Origin: Paracoccaceae bacterium
Lineage (GTDB): Bacteria > Pseudomonadota > Alphaproteobacteria > Rhodobacterales > Rhodobacteraceae
Assembly: GCA_007128865.1 (NCBI GenBank)
Contig: SKWP01000387.1
Coordinates: forward strand, 1 to 7,240
Direction of reading: 5' to 3'
Length of the DNA: 7,240 nucleotides
Position 1 is the stretch's first letter; every line of letters starts with the position of its first letter. The position numbers and the translations under genes are program-made. Below the pieces are notes generated by a model. It did no database searches, was not told the origin of the DNA, and saw only the letters and a program-made list of their open reading frames with translations. Below, piece after piece: positions 1 to 6,143 of the stretch.

Positions 1-1428
1 GAATCCATGGCCGCCGCCGCCACGATCATCGTCAGCCGCTTTCGCTCGGCCTCGCGCTGCGGGCTGGGTGCGGTGATGGGGTCCAAGAACCTCAAGGCCA
101 TAGCGGTGCGCGGTAGCGGTTCGATCCGGGTCGCGCAGCCGGACTCCTATGTCCGGCTGTGCGGGCGCCTTGCCGGCCGGCTTGACGATGCGACCACGGT
201 CAAGATGCTGCGCCGTTTCGGCACGCCCGCATCCTTTCCGCAGTGGAACAAGATCGGCAACCTGCCGGGCCGCAACTATCAGACAACCACGCTCAGCGCA
301 GCCGGCGCGCAGGCGCTTACCCCGGCACGGCTGCACAAGGAGGCAATCCTGCGCGGCTTCGGCTGCTTTGCCTGTCCGATCCGCTGCACCCAGGCCACGC
401 GGCTGTCAGAAGGCAAGTTCGCGGGCACGCGCGGAGAAAAGCTGGAATGTCAGGCCTTCTGGGATTTTGGCGCCAAGGTCGGGGCAGAATCGGTCGCAGC
501 GGTGGTGAAGGCATCGGCGCTGTGCGGCGAACTGGGGCTGGACATGAACAACGCATCCGGGGCGATCTCCTGGGCGATGGAATGCCATCAGCGCGGGCTG
601 CTGTCGCGGGACGAGGCCGGAGGGCTCGACCTGTCCTGGGGCAACGAGGACACGATCGTGGAACTGCTGCACCAGATGGCCCGCAACACCGGGCTGGGTG
701 CGCTGCTGAAGGATGGCGCCAAGGCGGCCGCGGCGCGGCTGGGGCGGGGTTCCGAAGCCTTTGCGATGCACGTCAAGGGGCAGGACCTGGCCGAGGAATT
801 CCGGGGGCTTGTCGGCTGGGCGCTGGGCATCATGGTGTCCGAACGCGGCGGCGCCCACACCACCGGCGCGCCGCTGGCCGAGCGCTATTCGATCTCCCCC
901 GAACGCTCGCTGGAACTGTTCGGCACCGAAGCGGCCGCCGATCCGATGAGCTATGAAGGCAAGGCCGAACTGGTTGTCTACTACCAGCGCTTTCACGCCG
1001 CGATGGAGGCGCTGGGCAGTTGTTTCTTTGCCTCCAACTGGCTCGGAGCCGATCTGCTGGGCCCCGAGGATTACCTGGCGCTGATCAATCTTGCCTGCGG
1101 AACCGAGATGACGCGCGAGGAATTCCTGACCGCCGGCGAACGCATCCACACCCTGCAAAAGCTGTTCAACCTGCGCCATACGGCCCATGCGCGCGCCGAT
1201 GATGTACCGCAGCCGCGCATGTTCGAGGTACCTGAAAGCTCGCGCCAGTTCCGGATCGGGCTGGACCGGGACAGGTGGGAGGCGTTGCTTGACAGCTATT
1301 ATGACCTGCATGGCTGGGATCGCACCACAACCGCACCCCGCCGTCAGGCGCTGGATGCGCTGGGCCTTGGCCAGTATGCCGGCATCGCGGAGCGCCACGG
1401 CAGCCGGCAGGCGCCGTTGCCTGCCTGA
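1..1428 (+). CDS. Aldehyde ferredoxin oxidoreductase family protein, 5' end outside window
   Basis: The reading frame is open from base 1, and the ATG at 7 is an internal Met, so the true start lies upstream. Family members are around 600 residues; 475 are visible, so roughly the first quarter is missing. AORs are cytoplasmic enzymes that oxidise aldehydes to carboxylates, or run in reverse, using a tungsten (or molybdenum) bis-pterin cofactor and one 4Fe-4S cluster. Numbering from the Met at 7: the end of the first domain shows GLGAVMGSKNLKAI (19-32). The cluster motif CxxCxxxC is C120, C123, C127, and the fourth cluster Cys is C339 in EALGSC. GLD ending at D179, SERGGAH (278-284), GERI (377-380) followed by LFNLR, and a late HGWD are all family hallmarks. 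All four cluster ligands are present, so the protein looks functional. Substrate and subgroup cannot be read from the sequence. It converges on the six-gene minus-strand unit and is not co-transcribed with it. Confidence 0.9.
   Translation, partial: ESMAAAATIIVSRFRSASRCGLGAVMGSKNLKAIAVRGSGSIRVAQPDSYVRLCGRLAGRLDDATTVKMLRRFGTPASFPQWNKIGNLPGRNYQTTTLSAAGAQALTPARLHKEAILRGFGCFACPIRCTQATRLSEGKFAGTRGEKLECQAFWDFGAKVGAESVAAVVKASALCGELGLDMNNASGAISWAMECHQRGLLSRDEAGGLDLSWGNEDTIVELLHQMARNTGLGALLKDGAKAAAARLGRGSEAFAMHVKGQDLAEEFRGLVGWALGIMVSERGGAHTTGAPLAERYSISPERSLELFGTEAAADPMSYEGKAELVVYYQRFHAAMEALGSCFFASNWLGADLLGPEDYLALINLACGTEMTREEFLTAGERIHTLQKLFNLRHTAHARADDVPQPRMFEVPESSRQFRIGLDRDRWEALLDSYYDLHGWDRTTTAPRRQALDALGLGQYAGIAERHGSRQAPLPA
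1406..1425. terminator. Perfect 7-bp inverted repeat at the tail-to-tail junction, possible bidirectional terminator
   Basis: GGCAGGC (1406-1412) and GCCTGCC (1419-1425) are exact reverse complements around a 6-base loop. The repeat sits in the last codons of the AOR gene, directly before its TGA at 1426-1428. The convergent M24 gene stops at 1434-1432, so there is no intergenic space for a separate terminator. No run of T follows the stem on either strand, so it is not a classical intrinsic terminator. It could also be a chance repeat in GC-rich coding DNA. Confidence 0.3.
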
Positions 1429-1431
1429 GGG

Positions 1432-2637
1432 TCAGTGCCAGAGCATCGGTGTGGTGGTCAGCAGCTCGGTTCCCGTGGCGGTGACAAGGTAGTTCTGTTC
1501 GAACCCCGCGTTGCCGACACCCTTTCGGGCAAGAAACGCCTCCACACCGATCAGCATGCCCTCGGCAAAAACCGCATCGCAATGGGGCAGCACCGAGCTG
1601 ATGTATGGCGGGCCTTCGAAATATAGCCCGTGCGGATGACCGAAGAACGGAAATTTCTCGGCGGCGGGGTCGGCGTCCGGTCCGAAGGCGGCAACCATGC
1701 GGTCGCCGATGCGTGCGGCATCCAGAAAGCTCGTACCGGGCCGGATGGCTGCAGCGATGGTCCCGATAATGTCGGCGCAGCCTTCCAGCAGCCGCGCCTG
1801 GCCCGCATCCGGCTGCTGGCCCGCAACCGCGGTGCGCCCGGGGTCGAGGTAATAGCCGTGCCGGAACGGGCAGATCAGAAACGCGCGCACCATGTCGCCC
1901 GGTGCCGGAGCAGCATCCGTGCATCCCGAAAGCGGATCGCCGCAGGTATAGCCGATGGCCGCGCCATGGCTGATCTGGATCTTGTCGACAACCCCGCCGC
2001 CGGCGACAATGTCATGGGCCGCCAGCGCTGCCGCCGCGCGCTCGGTCCTGCCGGTGATCAGCGCTTCCATCATCCGGGTCATGGCGGTGCTTGCAACAGC
2101 ACCCGCCTCGCGGATCACCTCGCATTCGGCCGCGGACTTGACCATCCGCAGATTGCGGATCAGGTCATCTTCGGGCTGCCAGCGAATATCCGGCGTCGCC
2201 GCCCGCAACTGCGCCCAGTACTTCATCGGGAAAAAGTCGGTCCCGACAAGGCCGACATCGCCGGCTACGCCGAGGTCGGCCAGCAGTTCGGCCGTGCGCG
2301 CCACCGGATCGGCGGCTGCCTCGAACCGGTCTGTGGCGACGACATCGGCGCGCACATCGGGATCGTCGGCAACCAGCACAGGCGTATGGCCGGTGCGCAG
2401 GATCACCGCACAATAGGCGCGGGCGCCGAAGGGTGCAGCATCAAAGCCCTGGCCCACCTTGGTCGAAAAGTAATGCGTCAGCCAGAGCACATCGCCGGCC
2501 CGGTCAAAGCTGGACGCGGTGCGGCCCCAGACAACGGCTGCCTGCAGACCGCGACGGCGCATTTCGGCCTCGGCACGCTGCCAGCGGGCTTCGTATTCCG
2601 CCCGCGCAAACGGCAGAGAGCCGCCGGGCGCGGTCAT
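1432..2637 (-). CDS. M24-family (creatinase / aminopeptidase P fold) hydrolase with altered active site
   Basis: 401 residues, the usual size for creatinase, ectoine hydrolase and prolidase-like proteins. The N-terminal domain spans about residues 10-155 and a link with RNLRMVKSAAE (161-171) leads into the pita-bread domain. By family alignment the canonical five metal ligands are Asp, Asp, His, Glu, Glu. Here the second Asp (D265 in GYYLD), His (H334 in FFGHPHG), Glu (E366) and Glu (E380) are present, but the first Asp position is Leu254 in a FLICPF segment. The second active-site His of the peptidases (HExP motif) is also absent; the site reads YFEGPP. This argues against ordinary peptidase activity and suggests a small-molecule C-N hydrolase of unknown substrate. 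The start was chosen at 2637 because ATG overlaps the TGA of the upstream hydrolase gene (ATGA, 2637-2634). A frame extending to 2694 exists but would overlap that gene by 61 bases. No strong Shine-Dalgarno is seen, so translational coupling is likely. It is the last gene of the unit. Confidence 0.85.
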   Translation of the reverse strand: MTAPGGSLPFARAEYEARWQRAEAEMRRRGLQAAVVWGRTASSFDRAGDVLWLTHYFSTKVGQGFDAAPFGARAYCAVILRTGHTPVLVADDPDVRADVVATDRFEAAADPVARTAELLADLGVAGDVGLVGTDFFPMKYWAQLRAATPDIRWQPEDDLIRNLRMVKSAAECEVIREAGAVASTAMTRMMEALITGRTERAAAALAAHDIVAGGGVVDKIQISHGAAIGYTCGDPLSGCTDAAPAPGDMVRAFLICPFRHGYYLDPGRTAVAGQQPDAGQARLLEGCADIIGTIAAAIRPGTSFLDAARIGDRMVAAFGPDADPAAEKFPFFGHPHGLYFEGPPYISSVLPHCDAVFAEGMLIGVEAFLARKGVGNAGFEQNYLVTATGTELLTTTPMLWH

Positions 2638-3323
2638 CCGTTGCCGCGCTCTGCCGAGGCGCCGATCATCCCGACAAGCTCGTCGGTCATCCACAGGTCG
2701 GCGACGAACTGCATGACATTGATCAGCGCGGCGTTGTGCTCCACGTCCGAGCGTGTCGCGGTCGCGTCCCCGACAAAGATCACCTTGTAGTTCAATGCCG
2801 CGGCATCGCGGGTGGAAGCCTCGCAGCAGGCATTGGTCAGCGTGCCGGTCACGATCAGCGTATCGATGCCGCGTGCCTGCAGAATCTCATGGAGGTCGGA
2901 TGACCCCTGGATGAACGCGCTCGGGCGATTCTTGATCACCCGAATGTCGGCGGCGTCGGCTTCCATTTCGTGCCAGAGTTCATGGCCGGGCGTGCCGGGG
3001 GCTGTCTTGGCAATCGCATCGTCCTTGAAGCCGGGCGGTGTGAACAGGTCAAAGAATTCGGGCCATTCGCCCCAGCTGTGCTGGGTAAAGGCCACGGTTC
3101 CGCCGGCGTCGCGCAGGGCGCGCCCGATCCGGTTGATGTTGGGCACGATTTCGCGTGCGGCCGGGATCTCCAGCATCGAATGCCCGGGCGCCAGCCAGGC
3201 GTGCTGCATGTCGATGACCAGAAGCGCGGTGCGCGCCGGATCGATGCTTTCAAGCGCATGCACCCTTCCGCGGCGCTTGAGGTTGGCTTCGAGGATGAAG
3301 TCGGGAATCGATATGGCGTGCAT
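2634..3323 (-). CDS. Isochorismatase-like cysteine hydrolase (amidohydrolase)
   Basis: 229 residues, typical of the family, which includes N-carbamoylsarcosine amidase, nicotinamidase, ureidoacrylate hydrolase and isochorismatase. The Asp-Lys-Cys triad is visible: D38 in LLVIDMQ, K131 in VIKNRPSAF, and nucleophile C166 in TGTLTNACCEAST. The Gly-Thr-Leu-Thr-Asn stretch before the Cys is where the family's cis-peptide and oxyanion site fall. The Cys and the DMQ motif fit an amide or carbamoyl hydrolase better than a true isochorismatase, whose nucleophile is absent, and no siderophore gene is nearby. The protein is presumably cytoplasmic because no signal peptide is seen; about 30 residues precede the first core strand. 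The ATG at 3323 has an AAAGGA ribosome site 6 bases upstream. The gene follows the ABC ATPase after 48 bases and overlaps the M24 gene by ATGA, so the two enzymes are probably made together and act on the imported compound. The exact substrate cannot be named. Confidence 0.88.
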   Translation of the reverse strand: MHAISIPDFILEANLKRRGRVHALESIDPARTALLVIDMQHAWLAPGHSMLEIPAAREIVPNINRIGRALRDAGGTVAFTQHSWGEWPEFFDLFTPPGFKDDAIAKTAPGTPGHELWHEMEADAADIRVIKNRPSAFIQGSSDLHEILQARGIDTLIVTGTLTNACCEASTRDAAALNYKVIFVGDATATRSDVEHNAALINVMQFVADLWMTDELVGMIGASAERGNG

Positions 3324-3329
3324 CCGGTT

Positions 3330-3335
3330 TCCTTT
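3330..3335 (-). promoter_or_regulatory. Ribosome binding site of the cysteine hydrolase gene
   Basis: On the minus strand AAAGGA lies 6 bases before the ATG at 3323-3321. It is a good Shine-Dalgarno match and supports this start. It lies one base beyond the foot of the GC-rich hairpin at 3337-3351. Confidence 0.65.
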
Positions 3336-3336
3336 C

Positions 3337-3351
3337 CGCGGCAGCGCCGCG
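3337..3351 (-). other. GC-only hairpin between the transporter and enzyme genes
   Basis: CGCGGC (3337-3342) and GCCGCG (3346-3351) form a perfect 6-bp stem with a 3-base loop in the 48-base gap (3324-3371) between the ATPase stop and the hydrolase start. No T-tract follows on the minus strand, so it is not an intrinsic terminator. Its foot is next to the hydrolase ribosome site, so it might influence mRNA stability or translation of the downstream pair. The 7-base motif GGTTTCC (plus strand) also occurs on both sides, at 3326-3332 and 3356-3362. Function is inferred only. Confidence 0.35.
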
Positions 3352-3371
3352 CGTTGGTTTCCACATGTGCT

Positions 3372-4436
3372 TCAGTCGTCGATCACGAAAGGGATGCCGG
3401 GGGGGATCGCCACCTCGACCCCGTCACCGACTGCAAGCCGGCTGACAGGATCGGCCTCGGGGCGGATCACGGTAAGCTCGGGGCCGCAATCCAGCGCGAT
3501 GCGGTAATGGACGCTGGACCCGAAATACTGGAGCGCTGCCACCCGGCCGGGTATGCCGCCCGCACCGGCAGCGCCGGCGCGGCCGAGCATGATCTTTTCG
3601 GGGCGGATCATCACCGTGACAGCATCGCCGCGGGCGCCGCTTCCATTCAGGCGCAACGGCATTCCGCCGGCATCGGCCTCGGCTTCCGATCCCGAGGTGG
3701 ACAGGATGCGCGCCGTCAGGATGTTCGATTCACCCATGAATTCGGCGACAAAGCGGTTCGCCGGCCGTTCATAGATGTCGCCCGGAGTTCCGATCTGCCG
3801 GATCAGGCCGCCCTCCATGACCGCGATGCGATCCGACATCGAGAGCGCCTCTTCCTGATCGTGGGTCACGAACACAAGCGATATGCCAAGCTGCTTCTGC
3901 AACTCGCGCAGGTCAACGCGCATGCGGTCGCGCAGGTGCTTGTCGAGGGCGCCGAACGGTTCGTCCAGCAGCAACACGTCAGGTCGGATAACCAGCGCCC
4001 GCGCCAGCGCCACGCGCTGCTGCTGGCCGCCCGATATCTGCCCCGGATAACGGTCTGCGTAGTCCGACAACCGGACCAGTGCGAGCGCCTCGCCAACCCG
4101 CCGGTCGCGTTCGGCCCGCGGCACCCCCCGCATGCGAAGTCCGAAGGCGACATTGTCCTGCAGGGTCATGTGAGGGAACAGGGCGTAATTCTGGAACACC
4201 ATGCCGACATTGCGCCGGTGCGGTGCCAGTCGGGTACAATCCCGCCCGCCGATGCGCACCTGCCCGGACGTGGGGATCACGAAGCCGGCGATCATCTGCA
4301 GCGTCGTGGTCTTGCCGCAACCCGACGGGCCGAGCAGCGTGACGAACTCGCCGCTCTCGACGCTCAGATCAACGCCGGCCACGGCCTCGACTCGACCATA
4401 CCGCTTGACGACGGCTTCAAGATCGACAGCGCTCAT
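3372..4436 (-). CDS. ABC transporter ATPase, spermidine/putrescine (PotA-like) class
   Basis: 354 residues. This is the cytoplasmic motor that hydrolyses ATP to drive import through the two adjacent permeases. Motifs in order: Walker A GPSGCGKTT (36-44), Q-loop Gln82, signature ISGGQQQR (134-141), Walker B VLLLDEP (154-160), D-loop GALD (162-165) and H-loop His192. After about residue 235 comes a C-terminal OB-fold/TOBE domain, with VMIRPEKI (275-282), as in PotA, FbpC and CysA type importers. All catalytic motifs are intact. The start at 4436 was chosen over a longer open frame because ABC homology begins at MSAVDLEAVVKRYG, an AGGGAGGA ribosome site lies 7 bases upstream, and the ATG overlaps the preceding permease stop (ATGA, 4436-4433). 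The closest functional class is polyamine/opine-type uptake; the ATPase itself does not reveal the substrate. Confidence 0.95.
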   Translation of the reverse strand: MSAVDLEAVVKRYGRVEAVAGVDLSVESGEFVTLLGPSGCGKTTTLQMIAGFVIPTSGQVRIGGRDCTRLAPHRRNVGMVFQNYALFPHMTLQDNVAFGLRMRGVPRAERDRRVGEALALVRLSDYADRYPGQISGGQQQRVALARALVIRPDVLLLDEPFGALDKHLRDRMRVDLRELQKQLGISLVFVTHDQEEALSMSDRIAVMEGGLIRQIGTPGDIYERPANRFVAEFMGESNILTARILSTSGSEAEADAGGMPLRLNGSGARGDAVTVMIRPEKIMLGRAGAAGAGGIPGRVAALQYFGSSVHYRIALDCGPELTVIRPEADPVSRLAVGDGVEVAIPPGIPFVIDD

Positions 4437-5242
4437 CGCACGATCCTCCCTGCACTGATGACCTGCCCGCGCATCATCAGCGCCACGGTAAGCGCGGCGC
4501 TGAACGCAATGGTCAGGGCGGATACCGCCGCAATCGCCGGGCTGACCTGATAGCGCAGGGTCGAGAAGATCTCGAGCGGCAGCGTCCGCGTCTGCACCGA
4601 CAGGAAATAGGTGATGATGAACTCGTCGAAGGACATGATGAACGCAAATATGCCCCCGCCGACCAGCCCCGGACGGATGATCGGCAAGGTGATGTGCCAC
4701 AGCGCCCGCAGCGGCGAAGCGCCAAGGCTCTGGGCGGCCTTTTCCAGACCCGTGTCGAAGGATTGCAGGCTGGCGCCGACCGAAATCACCACGAAAGGCA
4801 CGGTGATGGTCAGATGCGCGGGAACGATGGACAGCAGGCTGTCATCGATGTGCAGATCCAGCGCGATACGGAAGATGCCAAGGCCCAGCACGATATGCGG
4901 CAGGATCATCGGCGAGATGAGGATGCCGTAAAGCACGCCGCGCCCCCGCATCGGCCCACGATCCAGCCCGAGCGCCGCGAGCGTGCCCAGCACCAACGAC
5001 AGCGGTGTGACGATTGCAGCGATCACGAGGCTCGAAAGGGCGGCCTCGCGCCAGTTTGCTGCCGCGGCGACGTGGCGATACCAGCGCGTTCCATAGCTTG
5101 GCGGCGGAAAGCTGAGAAAGGATTCAGCCGTGAAGGACTGGATGCACAGGATTACCAGCGGCAACAGCAGGAATGCCGCGACCAGCGCGCCGAAGATGGC
5201 CAGCATCGCATAGCCGAAGGGGGATCCGCTGCGCTCAGTCAT
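4433..5242 (-). CDS. ABC transporter inner-membrane permease, PotC-like
   Basis: 269 residues with about six hydrophobic membrane segments (approximately 11-33, 68-92, 103-125, 142-160, 190-212 and 236-258). The cytoplasmic EAA loop that docks on the ATPase is seen from E167 to P187: EKAAQSLGASP followed by WHITLP. The arrangement matches the second permease of spermidine/putrescine-type importers. The start at 5242 (MTERSG) is preferred over a longer open frame reaching 5365, whose extra residues are Cys/Trp/Pro/Arg-rich and lie inside the other permease gene. The ATG sits within the last codons of the upstream permease (8-base overlap, 5242-5235). No Shine-Dalgarno is evident, so translation probably depends on ribosomes terminating on the upstream gene. 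The 3' end overlaps the ATPase start by 4 bases. Confidence 0.93.
   Translation of the reverse strand: MTERSGSPFGYAMLAIFGALVAAFLLLPLVILCIQSFTAESFLSFPPPSYGTRWYRHVAAAANWREAALSSLVIAAIVTPLSLVLGTLAALGLDRGPMRGRGVLYGILISPMILPHIVLGLGIFRIALDLHIDDSLLSIVPAHLTITVPFVVISVGASLQSFDTGLEKAAQSLGASPLRALWHITLPIIRPGLVGGGIFAFIMSFDEFIITYFLSVQTRTLPLEIFSTLRYQVSPAIAAVSALTIAFSAALTVALMMRGQVISAGRIVR
4444..4451 (-). promoter_or_regulatory. Strong ribosome binding site of the ABC ATPase gene
   Basis: On the minus strand AGGGAGGA lies 7 bases before the ATG at 4436-4434, inside the end of the permease gene. It is the strongest Shine-Dalgarno match in the unit and fixes the ATPase start despite an open frame extending upstream. 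Confidence 0.7.
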
Positions 5243-6101
5243 TGCGCGGCGGGGAAAAGGCGCGGTTGAGCGCGGATGCCAGTGCCACGACAACAACAAT
5301 ACTGGCCAGCAGCAGCACGGACATGGCCGATGCAAAGGGCCAGTTGTACTGGTTGCGCGCCACATCGGTAATCATCATCGGCAAGGTGACCACGAAATTG
5401 CCGCCCAGGATGACCGGGGTCAGATAGACCCCCATCGACAGGATGAACAGCAGCGTGAAGGCCGCGACCACGCCCGGCATGGCAAGCGGCAGGGTGATGT
5501 GCACGAACACCCGCCATGGCGGCGCGCCAAGGCTGGCGGCGGCGTTCTCGCGCGCCGGATCGATGGCGCGAAGGGCCGCATAGATCGGCAGCACCGCAAA
5601 GGGCAGATACACATGCACGACCGCTATGATCACGCCCAGCCGGTTGTACATCAGCGCCAGCGGTGACGAGATCAGGCCCCAGTCCATCAGCCAGGTGTTG
5701 ATCAGCCCCGACCGGCCGAGGATCAGCATCCAGGCCACATTGCGCACGATGATGCTGGTCAGAAGCGGCGATACCAGCACGAACATCAGCGCCAGCCGCA
5801 TTCCGGGTCCGGCCCGGCGCATCAGCATCGCCACCGGGAACGCAACGACCAGCCCGACGGCGGTAATCTGCGCGGAAAGCGTGACCGTGTTCCAGAAAAC
5901 CTGCAGTGTCACACCGTCCGATGCGATCCGGGTGTAATTGTCCAGAAAGAAGCCGGGCGTTGTCCGCCCGGCCTCGAAACGCGCGAAACTCGCGCTTAGC
6001 AGCATCGCCATCGGGATGCCGAAGGTCACGGCATAGAGAACCCCCGTGGGCACGATCAGCCCCCAGGCGCGGTACCGGCCACCTTTCGGATTCGCGGTCA
6101 T
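5235..6101 (-). CDS. ABC transporter inner-membrane permease, PotB-like
   Basis: 288 residues from the chosen start (MTANPKGG). Hydrophobic segments lie at about 14-37, 73-95, 103-128, 156-178, 208-230 and 257-277. A large periplasmic loop follows the first segment. The EAA motif for ATPase docking runs from E185 to P205: ENAAASLGAPP followed by HITLP. This fits the first permease of PotABCD-like importers, pairing with the gene that overlaps it downstream by 8 bases. An in-frame GTG at 6110-6108 would add three residues, but the GGAG ribosome site at 6113-6110 overlaps that GTG and is spaced 8 bases from the ATG at 6101, so the ATG is preferred. A 42-base gap separates the gene from the solute-binding protein; nothing terminator-like is seen in it. 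Confidence 0.93.
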   Translation of the reverse strand: MTANPKGGRYRAWGLIVPTGVLYAVTFGIPMAMLLSASFARFEAGRTTPGFFLDNYTRIASDGVTLQVFWNTVTLSAQITAVGLVVAFPVAMLMRRAGPGMRLALMFVLVSPLLTSIIVRNVAWMLILGRSGLINTWLMDWGLISSPLALMYNRLGVIIAVVHVYLPFAVLPIYAALRAIDPARENAAASLGAPPWRVFVHITLPLAMPGVVAAFTLLFILSMGVYLTPVILGGNFVVTLPMMITDVARNQYNWPFASAMSVLLLASIVVVVALASALNRAFSPPRND

Positions 6102-6109
6102 CCGGTACA

Positions 6110-6113
6110 CTCC
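6110..6113 (-). promoter_or_regulatory. Ribosome binding site deciding the PotB-like permease start
   Basis: On the minus strand GGAG is 8 bases before the ATG at 6101-6099. It shares its last G with the alternative GTG codon at 6110-6108, which rules that GTG out as the main start. Confidence 0.55.
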
Positions 6114-6143
6114 GGCCGTGACGTCGGTTTCATCCGCAGCGGC

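Noticed and set aside
1..60. ATG at 7 as the real start of the AOR gene
   Set aside because: The frame is open to base 1 and the protein begins mid-domain, just before the conserved GLGAVMGSKNLKA motif, so the first part of the gene lies outside the window rather than being lost.
406..1398. 330-codon minus-strand frame opposite the AOR gene
   Set aside because: The AOR frame carries the clear conserved motifs; this one has none and is a complementary-strand shadow.
1630..2790. 386-codon plus-strand frame opposite the M24 gene
   Set aside because: No family motif and an odd composition; the minus-strand M24 gene explains the region.
1432..3323. Direct assignment of the pair as creatinase plus N-carbamoylsarcosine amidase
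   Set aside because: The M24 protein lacks the creatinase catalytic His region and the hydrolase loop does not carry a diagnostic N-carbamoylsarcosine amidase pattern, so this is kept only as an analogy.
3362..3369. 8-bp palindrome CACATGTG just after the ATPase stop, considered as an operator
   Set aside because: Too short and single; not repeated elsewhere in the window and not near a recognisable promoter.
2970..4550. 526-codon open frame on the plus strand, opposite the ATPase and hydrolase genes
   Set aside because: It is antisense to the intact ABC ATPase and cysteine hydrolase. Its translation is rich in His, Arg, Gln and Asp with no recognisable domain, typical of a frame left open by high-GC codon use.
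4437..4700. 88-residue N-terminal extension of the ABC ATPase frame
   Set aside because: It lies inside the permease gene, has no homology-like pattern, and the strong ribosome site plus ATGA overlap place the start at 4436.
6102..6143. Possible terminator or regulatory hairpin between the binding protein and first permease genes
   Set aside because: Only 3-bp pairings and a short GACGTC palindrome were found, with no T-run. It reads as a plain spacer with a ribosome site.
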